This document shows, in pieces, positions 1 to 11,723 of a DNA stretch of 64,000 nt. The translations under genes were made by a program, and so were the position numbers. This stretch comes from Cyclospora cayetanensis (lineage: Eukaryota; Apicomplexa; Conoidasida; Eucoccidiorida; Eimeriidae). Position 1 is the first letter of the stretch. Every line of letters begins with the position of its first letter. The DNA is taken from contig NW_020312436.1 of the NCBI RefSeq assembly GCF_002999335.1, positions 124,001 through 188,000 on the forward strand, in the 5' to 3' direction. A model generated the notes under the pieces. The model saw only the letters and a list, made by a program, of their open reading frames with translations, did not search any database and had not been told where the DNA came from.

Positions 1-166
1 GGGCCGATGTAAGCCAGTCGATCATAGCGCTTGTAGGGGGAGGGGGTAGGAAGGAGAGAAAGAAATAAGGGCTAGAATACGAACCCGCAGAGAATATGCC
101 GCGTGCTGAGGGCTGCGCCAGCGCGATAGGGTAAAGCAGGTGCAGGGCACACGCCACCAAGGCATA

Positions 167-176
167 CACATGTATG

Positions 177-209
<33 letters not shown>

Positions 210-243
210 AATACACACACACACAGGCAGGCAGGCAGGTAGG
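167..243. repeat. Compound microsatellite (TA)n / (CA)n / (GGCA)n
   Basis: A run of alternating TA, then CACACA, then four to five GGCA/GGTA units, lying upstream of the MORN exons. It is either intronic to that gene or in its 5' flank. It is seen directly in the sequence and no function is implied. Confidence 0.9.
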
Positions 244-533
244 CACGGCGAACAAAGGAGGGCCAGCAGGGCGAGCGGCAAGAAAGGGTCGTCCATACGG
301 CGTGGCGACGAAATGGCAGTGACAGGGGTATATATGGCACTCTGCGGAGGGGCAGCAGCAAAGACAGAAGGAGGAGCTTAGCGGGCAGAAGCGGTCGTGC
401 AGGGGCAACGGGGAAAGGTAGGAATTAGGGGTCTGTTACTCTGAGCGCTGGGCCGAGGCAGGTTCTGACACTGGGTGTGTCAAGCCTTTTCCCCTGAGTG
501 TGTGTCTCTACATGGCTGTTTGCACATGTATAG

Positions 534-1141
534 GGGAGCGTCTACGAGGGGGAGTTCAGCAACAACGACATCCATGGATTTGGAGTGTATCGGTGGGCAG
601 ACGGACGGAAGTATGAGGGGCAGTGGGAAAGGAATCGCATGCATGGTCAAGGCCGCTTCCAATGGGCTGATGGTCGAGTGTACGAGGGTCAATACCACCA
701 AGATCAAAAGCATGGAAAGGTGCTGCGCCTTGTGATGGGCCTAGGGGATGGGACTGTGCAGGGGAGGGCAAAAAGAAGAACTGAGAGGAAGTCTCCGCAA
801 GAAAGGGGGGGGGAGAGGGGGCCATACGATCGTTCAGGGTGTCTTGGGGATTGACCCCAGCGTTTCCACGACCATGCTTCCGTGCGACTTCGCTCCTTCT
901 TTCCACCCGTGCACCCTCTTCCCTAATCACGTGCGCTCTGCTTGTGGTGTGTGGTCTGCGCACGCTGCAGGGCACTTTCTTTTGGCCTGATGGCCGGCGG
1001 TACGTGGGGAGTTGGCAGAACGGGAAGCAGCATGGCTGTGGAGTGTACATCACCGCCTCCGATGAGCAGCGAGTGGGGGAGTGGGAGGAGGGTCGGCGGG
1101 TGCGCTGGATCAAGGAGGATGCCCACAGCGCCCAGGCGTAA
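534..1141 (+). CDS. MORN-repeat protein, 3' exons (534-719, 971-1141)
   Basis: Two exons join in phase 0 (donor after Lys at 719, acceptor CTGCAG at 970) and end at TAA 1139-1141. The translation shows consecutive MORN units of the YEGEF...[15 protein letters not shown]...[15 protein letters not shown] and RRYVGSW...HGCGVYI type, so at least four repeats in about 119 residues. MORN repeats bind membranes or scaffold proteins; in apicomplexans MORN proteins occur at the basal complex and inner membrane complex, but this one cannot be tied to a particular paralogue. The exon at 534 has an acceptor (TATAG at 529-533) and no in-frame ATG, so at least one upstream exon exists. The stretch up to the donor-like AAAG|GTAGG at 417 is a candidate but has a stop at 379. 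The C-terminal tail after the last repeat is short and acidic. Being a MORN protein is secure; the 5' end is unresolved. Confidence 0.85.
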
Positions 1142-2806
1142 AAGAGTATGGCGTGTTTGGAGTTGGGGTAGCGCCTCCCGGCCATAATTTGCTCGGCATA
1201 TGTGTACAGGCGGCTCTCAACTCTGTGCGTACAGTGTACGTACAGGCACCTGTGGGCTTAACGAGCGCTGGGGCGTCGTGTTGGGCATTCATGCATGCGT
1301 GTGCATGAATATGCCCATCCATAAGCGCGCATGCGCATGCTTGTGCAAGAAACACGGTGTACGTATATATGGGGTCTACAGAGGGGGGTTCGGATAAGCC
1401 CTAGCACCTACGCAGGAACGTACAGTGACGGGCTGCTGCACTGCGCCCGCCCAAGAAGTTGCCCGTTCCAGAGTCCAAGCGCTGAGAAGGGCTAACGAGG
1501 TCACCCTATCTCCTGGCAGACAAAGAAAACTGGCGCGCATAGCTGGACCCAACGGCTGTTCGTGGGGTATCCCTAGAGGGAAGCCCAAGCCGTAGCCTAG
1601 TGGGGCAACATACGGCAACAACTTGTGGGGGTCGAGCGCACTCGGGTGTGCTTGTATATTCACACCCCGACAACAGCCGCGCTCCTTCTTCCCGTCGCCC
1701 TGCAGAAACGACGCGGGCGAGAGTAGCGGGTGGGAGGTTGACACAGAGAGGGCGCGGAATCCAACTATAAAAGAGTACAATGCGTGTGTTCAAGTGGGGT
1801 CTGTGGACACCCCAGTGCCTCCCTGCAGGCCCCCCATGGTTGCACGTAAACCAGGTGTCATGAGCAGCCTGTAGTCCGGCGCCTCGCGTGCTGGCTAGAG
1901 CGTTAGTCCTTGAAACGGGCTAATAATACAAGCACTTAGACACTGATCCGGTGTGCACTCTATCTGGAAGCACGCCAGGAGGTGCAGTCCGCCTTGCAAG
2001 CACTCGAGCGCTATGCAGAAAGTGCCAGTTCCCTTGCTTATTTCAGCTTCGTATGCGCCTATTTGTGAGGCGTTGCACGCAGTATTATCACCAGCGCTCA
2101 TGGCTGAACATGTGAGCGGACTGCGGCCGTGAGCCTGCCTTTAGTTGTGAGGCCCAAAATTTCCGATATCCTTTCTTTGTGAGCGCGCTATCCGCCGACC
2201 TACTGATACATCCTTCCTATCGAATTTGATGCACACCCCAACGCAACAGTTCCTTCCCTTTACGGCGGAAGCAACACCCCCGGCCAGCGCCATGCCCCCT
2301 GCATTGTATGCGCGCTGCACTGCACCTACCCCTGGGCTTGTATCTACTCTCTACCTCTGCCTTTTCTGGCGAGGGGACGGCGCGGTTCTCGGGTGACTTG
2401 AAGCTGAGACTGGCAGCTTCGTCGCAGAAGCAACCTACTGGCAGTGCAAGCACGGACTGGTGTTCCCCGAAGCGACACTTGTCGGCATCATACTCTAGCA
2501 ATAGCAATCAACACGAAGCCTTCACGCAGCTTAGCTAATGCTGTCACGGTGTGACGGGCAACTACCAGCAAGCGCCGAGCCAACAAGAGACACCACGAGG
2601 GCCCCAAACTGATTCCAAGTTCGCGTTACGCATGCCTGCAGCAGCCTTAAGCATCTGCTGCCGCTCTTGTAAGGCAAAGGCCCCCAGGCCTGCGATGCCG
2701 CCGAGGCAGCAGGGGCAAGGGAGGAGCCTGTAGATGGGCTGGGGACCTTATATGGTCTCTGGTTGCGCTCGTAATTGATGACAGAATGCCTCTCAAAGCC
2801 TGATGC
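1142..2806. other. No gene recognised (spacer)
   Basis: The 1.7 kb between the MORN stop and the eL21 stop holds only short overlapping frames on both strands with no recognisable domain or convincing splice series. It should include the 3' ends of both convergent transcripts. Confidence 0.6.
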
Positions 2807-3283
2807 TTAGTAGAGCTCCTCGAAGGCCGCTGGCTCGAGAACCTCAACGTTGTCACCGTCAACAAACGCGCCATCCCTGGGACCCTTAACGGTTCTCTTC
2901 GTCTTGATGGTCTTGCCCTGAAGGTGTGCGTCGTGGTGAGCCTTGTCGTTCTCCTTGACCCTCTTCAAGAAGAGTTCGTTGCATCTGCTCTTGCGAACAT
3001 GCTCAATGCGCACGTGCAACCGCTTCACGATCTGCCTGTTACCCACGACCTTCTTCACCTCCACTCCCACGGCCCTGCGGGTCACATTGAAGACAACTCC
3101 GGTACGCCCGTGGTAGAACGAGTAAGGCATGCCCTTCTGGATAGAGGGGTCGCACACAATGTCCACAAAATCACCCTTGTTGTACGTCACCAGGTACCGC
3201 GTCACCGCCGGCATCCCATGCATGCGGAAACCCTTCGAGTATTTTTGGCGCGTGCGCGCCCTCTTCCCGAAAGAAGTCGGCAT
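2807..3283 (-). CDS. RPL21: 60S ribosomal protein eL21
   Basis: Single-exon CDS of 158 residues. The start chosen is the Met at 3283 (MPTSFGKRARTRQKYS...), because the eL21 family begins with a short basic leader followed by a FRxHG motif. The frame stays open for 28 further codons upstream, but those do not resemble the family. Family features seen are KGFRMHG, YNKGDFVDI, the central QKGMPYSFYHGRTGVVFNVT block, VRIEHVRKS and FLKRVKEND, with an acidic/aromatic end EELY. The length matches the usual 158-160. It is a structural protein of the large cytosolic ribosomal subunit. On the coding strand the 40 bases before the ATG are pyrimidine-rich, as often seen before ribosomal protein genes. No intron is needed. 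Confidence 0.97.
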   Translation of the reverse strand: MPTSFGKRARTRQKYSKGFRMHGMPAVTRYLVTYNKGDFVDIVCDPSIQKGMPYSFYHGRTGVVFNVTRRAVGVEVKKVVGNRQIVKRLHVRIEHVRKSRCNELFLKRVKENDKAHHDAHLQGKTIKTKRTVKGPRDGAFVDGDNVEVLEPAAFEELY

Positions 3284-4248
3284 CTTCGGCCAAAAGGAAG
3301 AAAAACGCGGTGGAAAAGAAGCGACGAGGCCACGGGCACCAGATGAGCCAGTGGGGAGAGAGAGCAAGCAACAATGCTGCTGCTACCCTCAAGAACAAGG
3401 GGCCACCGGACGGGAGGGAAGGGCTCCACAGGGGATCCTCCTCCTGAAATTAGCACCGCAAACAACCTGAACGCGTCTGCAAAGTTCCTGGAAAGAGGCG
3501 CGGGAGGCTGCAGCCGCCTCCGCTACGGCAGCACAGGAACCCCTGCGGGGATTTGTGGGGTAACGCCTACTACGCAAATTTGGGGCTTTGGGGCGGGCTC
3601 ACGGATGATGAGCTGGAAGATTATTTATCGCTTATTCAGTTTTTTCCCCAATTAATAAATCAACAACGCTAGGGAATTTTCTCCCTGTGCACGCGGAGGA
3701 ACTGACCGTGCCAAAAATTGCAGTCCGAGGTGTACCTCCATGTATATCAGCACCTCCATGTACTCTGCTATTCCATGTACTCTTATTTCCTCCGTGCTCT
3801 TTCGAAGTGGATTTATTCGAGAGAAAAATAGGAATCAAAAGTAGCTGCAGTCGGTGTATGCTCCGTTATTTGTGTGGCAGATTGGGGGAACAAGTCCTGG
3901 ACCCCCCGTCAACTCCACTCCTGGTGAGTCAGTCACCTAGTTCGTAGAGCTGTGTGTGCGGCGCCCTTTGACACCGAGTCAAAAGAAGGCCACAAATCTA
4001 CAGAAACGGACAATCAATTAGAGGCTCCTGTTGACTGCCCAGGCTCCACTGCCGTCTCGTGCACACAGCTCACTACGCTGCTGCATGGCCATTGGAACTT
4101 TCTCCAGCCCTCTAGCCTCATTAGAATGCAACGGCTCATTCGAAAGAAAGTACATGCTAGCATTATATTGTTCGTGCTTTTAAGATACTTTTACTGATTC
4201 GTAGACCTTCGAATTTAGGAGAGAAATGGAGATGTGCGTGAAAACATC
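3284..4248. other. No gene recognised; eL21 promoter side
   Basis: About 1 kb between the start of eL21 and the stop of the PPR gene, both on the minus strand. It contains the eL21 5' flank and the PPR 3' UTR. The sequence is AT-richer around 3600-3670 and 4140-4200. No domain-bearing frame was seen. Confidence 0.55.
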
Positions 4249-6466
4249 TCAGGGTTCTATGAGGTTCGGAGTCGGCCGATCATGCCTACGCGCATAGGCC
4301 TCCCCTCCCTTTTGTTTGCTCTGAATGTAATCTCCTAGAGGCAGCCACTGCTTCTTCTGCTGGTCTTTCTTCTTGAAGATCTCTTTTCTGATCTTTTGCT
4401 CTTCTGTCTCGTTAGACCGGATATTCGGTTTTCCGTGTCTGCTTACCTCAAGGTCGTGCTGATCAAGCTGCGTTTGGAGTATCATTTGTTCCTTCCTACT
4501 GCGCTCGTACACTTCGTGCTGTTGCAGCCTCAGGAGGTTGTTGACGAGTTCGTGTATTTCAACTACTTCCCGTCCGACGGCGGCTAGCCGAGCAGCCAGC
4601 TGGGGTGTAGGGTACACTTTGTGGCTGTACATATCCCTCAGCACCTCGATCGTGCGACTTGCGGACTGAGAATCCATGGCGGTGTTAAGGGCCAAGCGCA
4701 GCAGCGAGGGGAACGAGACGGAGCCGCTAGAATCGCTGCTGTTCTCCTTCCGTAGGAAGTCCCACAATGCAAAGAAACGTCCAGGATCCTTCAGGTCTTT
4801 CGCAAACATCCTGCAAGACGCGACGACGACGCAGCACAGAGGCATCGAGCAATACTGACTAGAAAGAGAAGACGTGTTCCCCAGAAAAAGGATGCAAAGA
4901 TGCTAGCCGCCTTCAAGCCTCTTCTAGCCTGTCGCATGGGTCGCTCATACGCATGCAGCTTGCACATGAACCCCCCGCCTTCCCGCCCTCAAACAGCGCA
5001 CCGAAGAAGAATGGCGTATGTTTGCGTGTTTGGTGCCAAGTTGAAGTCCTGGAAGTGCTTCAGCATGTCCACTGCGTACTGTGCAAAGCCCGCGCGTCTG
5101 TACACCTGTATGACTGCGTTTAATGTCTGCACCTGTGGCTCGATCTTATGCTGACGCATGCACTGCAGCAAATGCCACGCGTAGCGAACATTATTGGCTC
5201 GCTCCTGATCCGTTGTGTTTGGCAGACGGCTAGCTGTAGCAAATAAAAGGATCAAACTGTTGTAGCACCTTAGCGACACGCGGACCCCCCGACGCGTCAT
5301 GTCCTGCACCAGGCCGCGTGCCGAAGAAACGCTTCCCACGGTCGCGCATGCCTGCAGAAGTCACAAGCATACGTCTTACACTGCAGACTCTACACTGCCG
5401 CATGGGCATCTGTGTTGCACAGTAGTTGCCGTGTGGCTGAAATGCCACAGCCAATTAAGACGGCCTCCGGTTTGCCAACAAAGCGCCTTTCTGCGCTGCT
5501 GGCTCCCTCACATCCATTTAAGGGGCATTGGTCCCTAGGAGGCCAGACAAAGAGGAAGCAGGAGCACCTCATGGCGGGCGGCGTCTATACCTGAACGAGA
5601 TGCTCGTAGACCTGGTTGGTAATTGGCATATCTTCGGCGATCATTTGATTGAAGAAGTCAAAGGCCGTAGAGAAAAAGTCCCGCCTTCTGCTACACGCAT
5701 GAATGAGCTCCGTATACGTAACGTCTGTGGGGAGTACCCCGCAAGCCCGCATGTCGTCGTACAGATTCAGTGCCTTCTCGGCCTCCTGGAGTTTGGCGTG
5801 CATCTTGATCAGAACGGTAAACAGCACGGCGTCGGGCTGTATGCCTTTCCAGGTTCGAATATCCCGGAAGAGTCTCAGAGCCTCCTCGTGAGCACCCCGC
5901 TTCACCAGACTGTCGATGAGCACCGTATAGACCACGCAGTCCGCAGGCAAGCCCTCATCTTCCATCTTGGCGATCAGGGCGGCTGCCGCGCTCGTGTCTC
6001 CTGCCGCTGCATGCGCCTGCACGAGAGCCGCGTAGACCTTAGCCGTTGGCTGTAGGAGCTGAGCTCGCATCTTCAGAAAGAGCAGGCGGGAAGCCTCGGC
6101 ATTGCGCTCCTTCGCTGCCGCGAGCAACAGGGAGACAAACCACTCGCTGTCTGGCTGAAGGCCAGCAGCAGCTGCCCCTTCATACACACGGACTGCGTTG
6201 GCAAGGCTTTCATGCTGCCCCTTCGCACGGATCAACGCCGCCACGTTCTCACTGGTACAACGACCCTCTTCCAGCAACTGCTCAAGCGTCGCGGAGGCGG
6301 CAGCAGCAAGCTCCTGCTGCCTTCGTAGCCTCTCAATGCCAGGATAGTAACTCTGCACGCCTTGCCAGAGATGCAGCAGCTGAGGGTCGACGCCTGCCGC
6401 GGCGTACTGCAGGGCCTGCTGCTTCAGCTGGTGTACCAAACGCGCACCGCTGTCCATTAGCTCATC

Positions 6467-6505
<39 letters not shown>

Positions 6506-7831
6506 CTGCGGAGGAGGAAGGCGGCTGCGGATTACCTCCTTTGAAGCCGCGCCAGCGTCAAGAGCAGCACTGCTGGCAGGAGTGCCGAGAATACACGCTT
6601 GCTGCTGCGCCTGCTGCGGCTCCGACGCAAGGCCTGCAGTCACACTTCGCGCCTGCTCCTGCTGCAAGCGACTCTGCTCTTGAGACGCACAGCCGGCTCC
6701 AATGGCATGCTTCATGAGCCTTGCTGGCTCCACTTTTTTCCTTGCCAACGGCGGAGCAGAAAAGGCCATGTCCGCAGCCGCCTTATTAGCCCACATATCT
6801 GTGAGGCGCTGTTGCTGCCACTGCTGCGAGCCTTCAGACCCCTTGTTTTGCCGCTTTCTGCAGCCTGAACTTCCAGGTGCAGAGAAGTCTTCTGGCCACG
6901 CAAACACTTCCCGCTGCTGCTGCTGTTGCTGATTCTCGCCCTCCTGCTGCTCTTCGATTTCTTGCGGCTTCACCTGCACGTCACCCTGCTGCTTCTCTCC
7001 ACTCAGAAGGCCTCCTGCACGCGCAGACGCGGCAGCGGACTGCAGGAATAGCGTGTGCGAAGGAGAGGCCTCAAAGTCTTCTGCTCGCTTCTCACGCCCT
7101 TCCGGCAACTCCCACACTGCTTTTTTCTTGCTTTTTCTCGCCTTTGTGATGAAACGCGCCGGTCCGCCCGCTGGAGCTGCCGGAGTCTGCACGGGGGCAT
7201 CCGCGTCGAGGGGCTCTCCGGCATCTTCCTCGAAGATAGAATCTCGAGAAGCCTGTGCTGCTGCTGCAGCAACAGCAGCATCCGCATAGCTGCTAGCTGC
7301 AGCACCCACGGCGGTAGATGCAACGGCAGCAACGCATGAAACAGGTTCGGTATCACTCTTTCCTACAAAATCCCAGTGACTGCGTGGCAGCGGTGCAGCT
7401 CGCCGCTTCTTGAGCCTGGCGTGCTGCTGTCTGAGCGCCTCCACGCGAGATGCAGCCGCCGCCGCTGCTGCTGCTTCTGCTGAAGCGCAAGAAGAAGCGG
7501 CAACAGGCTCAAGGTCAGATCTGGCAGGGGCGCCAGCCGCAGCCGCTGCCGCTGCAGCAGCAGCGCGCTGCTGCTGCTGCTGACGGTGGCGCTGCTCCTG
7601 CAGCTCCGTGCATTTCTTCATGTTACGCCGTAGCAGCGACCGACGCGCCCACGTGCTCAGCTCCTCTTGATGCCATTCCTGCTGCTGCTGTTGTTCCTGC
7701 TGCTGCCTCCGGTGCTGCGGGTTGTGCCAAGTGGGGGACGCAGCAGAAGAAAAGGGCCGCATGCAGCAGCGCACCATGAAGCTCCCCCGTTGGAAGCCTG
7801 CGAGTTGCAGGCGCCTGCTGATCAAGTGCAT
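4249..7831 (-). CDS. Pentatricopeptide repeat (PPR) protein, probably organellar
   Basis: Three exons (7831-5591, 5351-5002, 4810-4249) with clean GT-AG joins: CAG|GTATAG to CTGCAG, and CG|GTGCGC to TTGCAG. They give one frame of 1,050 residues. Residues 1-35 (MHLISRRLQLAGFQRG...) are rich in Arg and hydrophobics and free of acidic residues, which suggests a mitochondrial transit peptide. Residues 35-490 are low-complexity Gln/Ala with a Ser run from CTG repeats at 6468-6503. From about 520 onward come roughly nine tandem 35-residue PPR hairpins, for example VVYTVLIDSLVKRGAHEEA and VTYTELIHACSRRRDFF, and they continue across both introns. The last 120 residues are Lys/Gln-rich. PPR proteins bind organellar RNA and act in its processing or translation; the target is not predictable here. 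The mitochondrion is more likely than the apicoplast, because no secretory signal is seen. Confidence 0.88.
6468..6503. repeat. (CTG)n run encoding poly-Ser in the PPR protein
   Basis: About 12 uninterrupted CTG units on the plus strand, read as AGC (Ser) on the coding strand. Such triplet runs and the homopolymeric residues they encode are characteristic of Eimeriidae genes. Confidence 0.9.
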
Positions 7832-8679
7832 CTTAGCAGAAGTTCACCGCGCAGGCCTCGAAGCCCCCTAGCCGACCCCGACCCTCAACAGGTCGACTTT
7901 TTAAGCCACGCTTCCTCGAGAAGTGCATGCGCCGAGCCTTCCTGGCATTGGGGAGTCGCTGCATTCACGAGAGACCGCATTTTAGCGGCTGGCGCGGGAA
8001 CGGAGCTCGGTCGTGCTTGCGTGGCGGGGCCTTGTTTCCTGGCAGTGGGCAGCGAAAACTTCTCGCAGAAGGTGACGCAAGGGGGGTGTGGCGGCAAAGA
8101 GCATCTAGAAGGGGAGTTTAGGACGCGTTCCAACGAGCTCGCTAGAGAAGGGAGGTCGATTTAGGAGCATGCTGCCGCCTGCCGTTGGCTACGCAGGGGG
8201 GCAGACGGGGGCGGGAGGGGGCCCTGCTGTACATGTACAGGCCCATGACGCGACGGTAGTCAGCATCTGCTGGCTTCGGGGTGTTTGCGGTTGTTTGGAC
8301 CCCTAATTGTGTTTTATTTGTCGTATGTATGAGGGGTTGCGTCCTGGGGGAGGAAGAAGGCGGCGATTGCGTGTGGCCTCCTGCAGTCCGTTCGCTGTCT
8401 TCGGCACGGACGGCATCCATCCTCCTACCCTGAAGCAGCATCGCGCGTGGCTGCGAACGGCCAAGCCGGCACTCTGAAGGGGAGACGGTCCAGGGGATCC
8501 CGCGAAGGGGCTGGCTGAGCGCGTGTGTGGCATTGTGGGGGATCAGGAGTCGGCGAGGCTCGGAGATTCGAACTCCACCCGCAGACACAGGCGGCTCTCG
8601 CCGGGCAGGAGCGCCTCGCGGAGAACGCTTCGAACGAGTCCCTTCCGCCTCGGAAAGCACGCGGCTTCCGCCCCCGACA
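7832..8679. promoter_or_regulatory. Divergent spacer between the PPR and OTUD6-type genes
   Basis: 848 bp separate the start codons of two divergently transcribed genes, so both promoters must lie here. No core element could be identified by eye. Overlapping frames in both directions look like shadows of GC-rich sequence. Confidence 0.5.
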
Positions 8680-10839
8680 ATGGCGGGAGGGGCACTGCCA
8701 AGCAGGGGCAAGCTGCTGCAGCAGCACAAGGCTGAGCTCCGCGTGCGTCCTGCCGAGTGGCAGCGCGCTCGAGGATCCCCACTGCTCACAACGCACACCG
8801 ACAGAAATCCCTCTGGCAGGCAGGCTGGCGCCTCGTGGGGAGCCTGACTGCTGCCGAAGCGTGCTAGCCTGCGACTCCGTGTGGGGCGGCTTGCGTGCAG
8901 ACCTTGAGGACGGAAGCCAAGAAAGCCCATAGCAAGGCCAAGTCGAAGGAGGAAAAAGCAGCAGCCGCTGCCAAGTACGCAGATCTGGAGGAGCAGCTGC
9001 TGCAGCGGCAGCACCAACAGCTGCAAGCCGTTGCCGCTGCCACAGAGGACTCCTGTAGCCTTGACGCCCCCGAAACAGACGCCGAGACACCCTCAGGAAT
9101 TCAAGAGCCTGGTAAGTCGACAGCTGTGCAAATTTCTGAGCAGGGATGCTCGCGAGCTTGCGCCTTGCAGTTTGTCGTGACGCCGAGGCTTGCTTCGCTA
9201 CCCCTGGGAGGGGGGGAATGCGGGTTTGTGATTTTACAAGCGCTTTCTAGCTGGCTGTGGAGGCCGTTTCTTAGGACTTGTGGCTTGGCCTTGCAGCGAA
9301 CGAAAGCGACGCCATTGAACGGCTCGAGGCTCTGAGTCTCTACGAAGACTCTGGAGGCGCTCGCAAAGTGTCTAGGGCCCAAAGGCGCCGCGAAAAGAAG
9401 CAGCTCAAGCTGAGGGAGAGGGAGCTCATGCTCGACGAAGCGCGAGGCAGGCTTGAGCGCGTAGAGGGGTTGGGGGCTGGGGAAGGATGCCTGGAGCACG
9501 ACGATCACGGATTTGTGGGAAGAGGCGCTAGCAGCAGTAGCCATAGCAGTGATTGCAGCTGCAAGGTCCTCAACATTATTGTCTCCGCTGCTGCTGCCAC
9601 TGCTTCTGCTGCGGGTGCTGCAATTCAGAAGAGAACAATTTGGGGGAGGAGGAATGGGCGGCCCTTGCAAATGAGCTCGAGAAGGAAGGCCTTACTATTT
9701 TCTCCGTCCCTGGAGATGGCAACTGTTTGTTTAGGTCAGGTTCTAGGGTTTGGGGAATGACGTTTTCTATGCATATATATACATGTATATACATATATAT
9801 ATATATAATCTACTTTTATATCTACATCTACATATCGATCTATTCGTATATATGTATATATGAACGCCCCTGCTCCCGCATGTCGTTGCCCATATTTACG
9901 TTGTTTTCACGGTTCACCCCAGGTTTGGAGGTTGGTGGTTTCTGCGACGCAGGTCTATTGCGCACCAACTGGAGTTGAATCCGTCTGCGAATGGGGAGCT
10001 TGACGTGAAGCGCTTGCGGGGGGGCATTGCGGATCTCATGAAAAGAGAACGAGACTGCTTCAAAGCCTTTCTGGACGAGCAGCTTCAGCAGGACGAAGGT
10101 CAGCTGCCTCCCTGCCACTGAGGGTCGTACTTGGGCTGAGGAGGCTGCTGCTTCTGTCTGTCAAGGCAACTGCCGTTACAAAGACGATGGTCGTGTGTCT
10201 GCAGCGGGATTCCTGACTCTCCCGCTTTGTGTTTTGTGTATTGCGTGCGTTTCTCGCAGCCTACGACGCTTTCTGCGAAAATATCAGGAGCAGTCAAGAC
10301 TGGGGGTGAGGCATGTCAAGACTGGGGGTGAGGGGGGAGGGGCCTAAGTAGCCAGGGATTCGCGGCTAGGGGTGACAGTGCCGGAGGGTTGATGATACCC
10401 CGAAGCGCCCTGCAGCACCACGAGCTGATGAACTGTAGGGTGAGGCTTTGTGGCTTGCGTTTGAGCAGCGGAGAGATCGAGATTCTTGCGGCTTCCCAGC
10501 TGCTGCGCTGCCCCATCAAGGTGTATGCCGTGTCGGACGCCGTCACTGTGCTGACATATGTACGGTTAGAAGTCTGTTCGCCGTGCTAGTAGAGTTGTTT
10601 GTTGTTCGGCCTTGTGAAGCACCTGGGGAGTGTCGTGCGTGGCTGCACTGCTCTGCAAGGGAAGGGTAGGAGGTTTTAGCGTGTGTGTCTGTGGGTGCTA
10701 TGGGGCCCTTGTGTGGTAGGGAGAGGAGTTCTGCGAGGCGCAGCCCCTACGCCTGGCCTTTCACCGTTTCTTGTTGGCTGCGGGGCCTCACTACAACTCC
10801 ATTGTGCCGATGCCGCAAACTTCAGAGGCGGAGAACTGA
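8680..10839 (+). CDS. OTU-family deubiquitinase, OTUD6B-like
   Basis: Eight exons (8680-8742, 8901-9111, 9297-9548, 9629-9734, 9953-10098, 10260-10305, 10469-10559, 10720-10839) join in frame to 344 residues. The N-terminal coiled region (KLLQQHKAELR..., AKKAHSKAKSKEEK) and the KVSRAQRRREKK block are the conserved OTUD6 leader. The OTU domain follows: PGDGNCLFRSIAHQL with the catalytic Asp and Cys, YDAFCENIRSSQDWGGEIEI, then GEEF...PLRLAFHRFLLAAGPHYNSIVP carrying the catalytic His. The OTUD6 family removes ubiquitin from substrates in the cytosol. The start ATG was picked because its 21-codon exon supplies the conserved leader and splices in phase 0. The exon 3 end (9548, weak donor) is the least certain junction. 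The intron at 9735-9952 carries an AT microsatellite. Confidence 0.9.
9775..9865. repeat. AT-rich (TATA/CATA) microsatellite in an OTUD6 intron
   Basis: Interrupted TA, ACAT and TATG repeats inside the intron between the exon ending in the catalytic DGNCLF motif and the next exon. Confidence 0.85.
10294..10333 (+). repeat. Direct duplication of an 18-bp exon/intron boundary
   Basis: The 18-base string TCAAGACTGGGGGTGAGG occurs at 10294-10311 and again at 10316-10333, separated by CATG. The first copy holds the functional 5' splice site (GG|GTGAGG at 10306). The second presents an identical donor 22 bases downstream. Confidence 0.95.
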
Positions 10840-11651
10840 CTTATATGGAGGCTTCAACGTCCACAAGCAGCAGCAGGGCAGTGGGAGGGTGGGAAGGGAG
10901 CAAACGCTGCCTCTTGCACCAGTTGCCCCAGTAGGCACAGGGTCTGCCTGCGTGAAGGGGCAGGAGCGGCAGCAAACTGGAAGCAATGCAAGTTGTTGCT
11001 TGTTCGGCGCAACAACAGCGGTAGTAAGGCCTGCAGTCGCACCCGCCGCGCAGACTGCCGCTGCAGCTCCTTTCCACCAGCAGCGGCCTAGCGCTTCAAC
11101 CCTAGTTCTAAGGGCATTAGTCTTGGATCTCTAGCGTCGGCTCTCTTTTATGCATCCGGTTTCATGTGGGCACCTCTGGGGCTTCAGAAGGGCGGCCTGG
11201 TAGACGCTTTTGCCACGTCTCCGGCTGTCAACTTGGTGAGCGCTTTGCCGCCTTTGTGCGCGCACGCGGCATGTGTATGCCCCCAGGCTACGAAGGCGTG
11301 TAGGCCTCGCTTTAAAGGCTCTCTAAGACGGAGGGGGACTGCTTTTTTGGAGCACTATCCTCCGAGTCCTTACAAAGCACCTTGGTGGGCTCTGGCTGCG
11401 AAGAGGGCGTAAAGCGCAGCAGCATGGCAGGAACGCTGTGCCCCTGTTGTGCTATAAGCTTCCAGACCACGCACAAAATAGTAGTGCCACCAGGATTGCG
11501 AATGAAGAGGCGCTAGCAATGAGGTTGCGGTACCATTGTTGACTTGCTGAAGTCTGCGATAAAAAATACAACGCGGGCCTTTCTTCCGGGGTTGGCCACA
11601 CGGGAAGACGCAGAAAACGCGTTGCGAAAAGAGAGACAAGGCGGCAAAGCG
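10840..11651. other. No gene recognised (OTUD6 3' flank)
   Basis: Short overlapping frames on both strands, Gln/Ser-rich around 10860-10900. No domain was recognised. It probably contains the 3' UTR of the OTUD6-type gene. Confidence 0.5.
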
Positions 11652-11723
11652 TGGACTGACGGGGAATTGAACCCCGGACCTTTTGCATGCGAAGCAAACG
11701 TGATACCCCTACACCATCAGCCC
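11652..11723 (-). tRNA. tRNA-Ala (anticodon CGC)
   Basis: The minus strand folds as a full cloverleaf. The 7-bp acceptor is GGGCTGA / TCAGTCC. The D arm is GTG...CAC with an AGGGGTAT loop. The anticodon stem is TTTGC/GCAAA with loop TTCGCAT, giving anticodon CGC. The T arm is CGGGG-TTCAATT-CCCCG, and the discriminator base is A. Acceptor pair 3-70 is G:U, the classic identity element read by alanyl-tRNA synthetase, which independently supports Ala. There is no intron and CCA is not encoded. The B box (GGTTCAATTCC) matches the RNA polymerase III consensus. A T-rich stretch follows within about 30 bases on the transcribed strand. Confidence 0.93.

Noticed and set aside
556..1185. 209-residue minus-strand frame across the MORN exons
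   Set aside because: It is antisense to MORN repeats that continue across a phase-consistent intron on the plus strand.
6046..7779. Plus-strand frames opposite the PPR gene
   Set aside because: They mirror the Ala/Gln/Ser repeats of the PPR exon and have no motif; the minus strand carries in-frame PPR repeats across two introns.
10378..10590. Plus-strand frame starting MIPRSALQHHELM in the OTU region
   Set aside because: Its first half is intron; only the part from 10469 belongs to the OTU exon.
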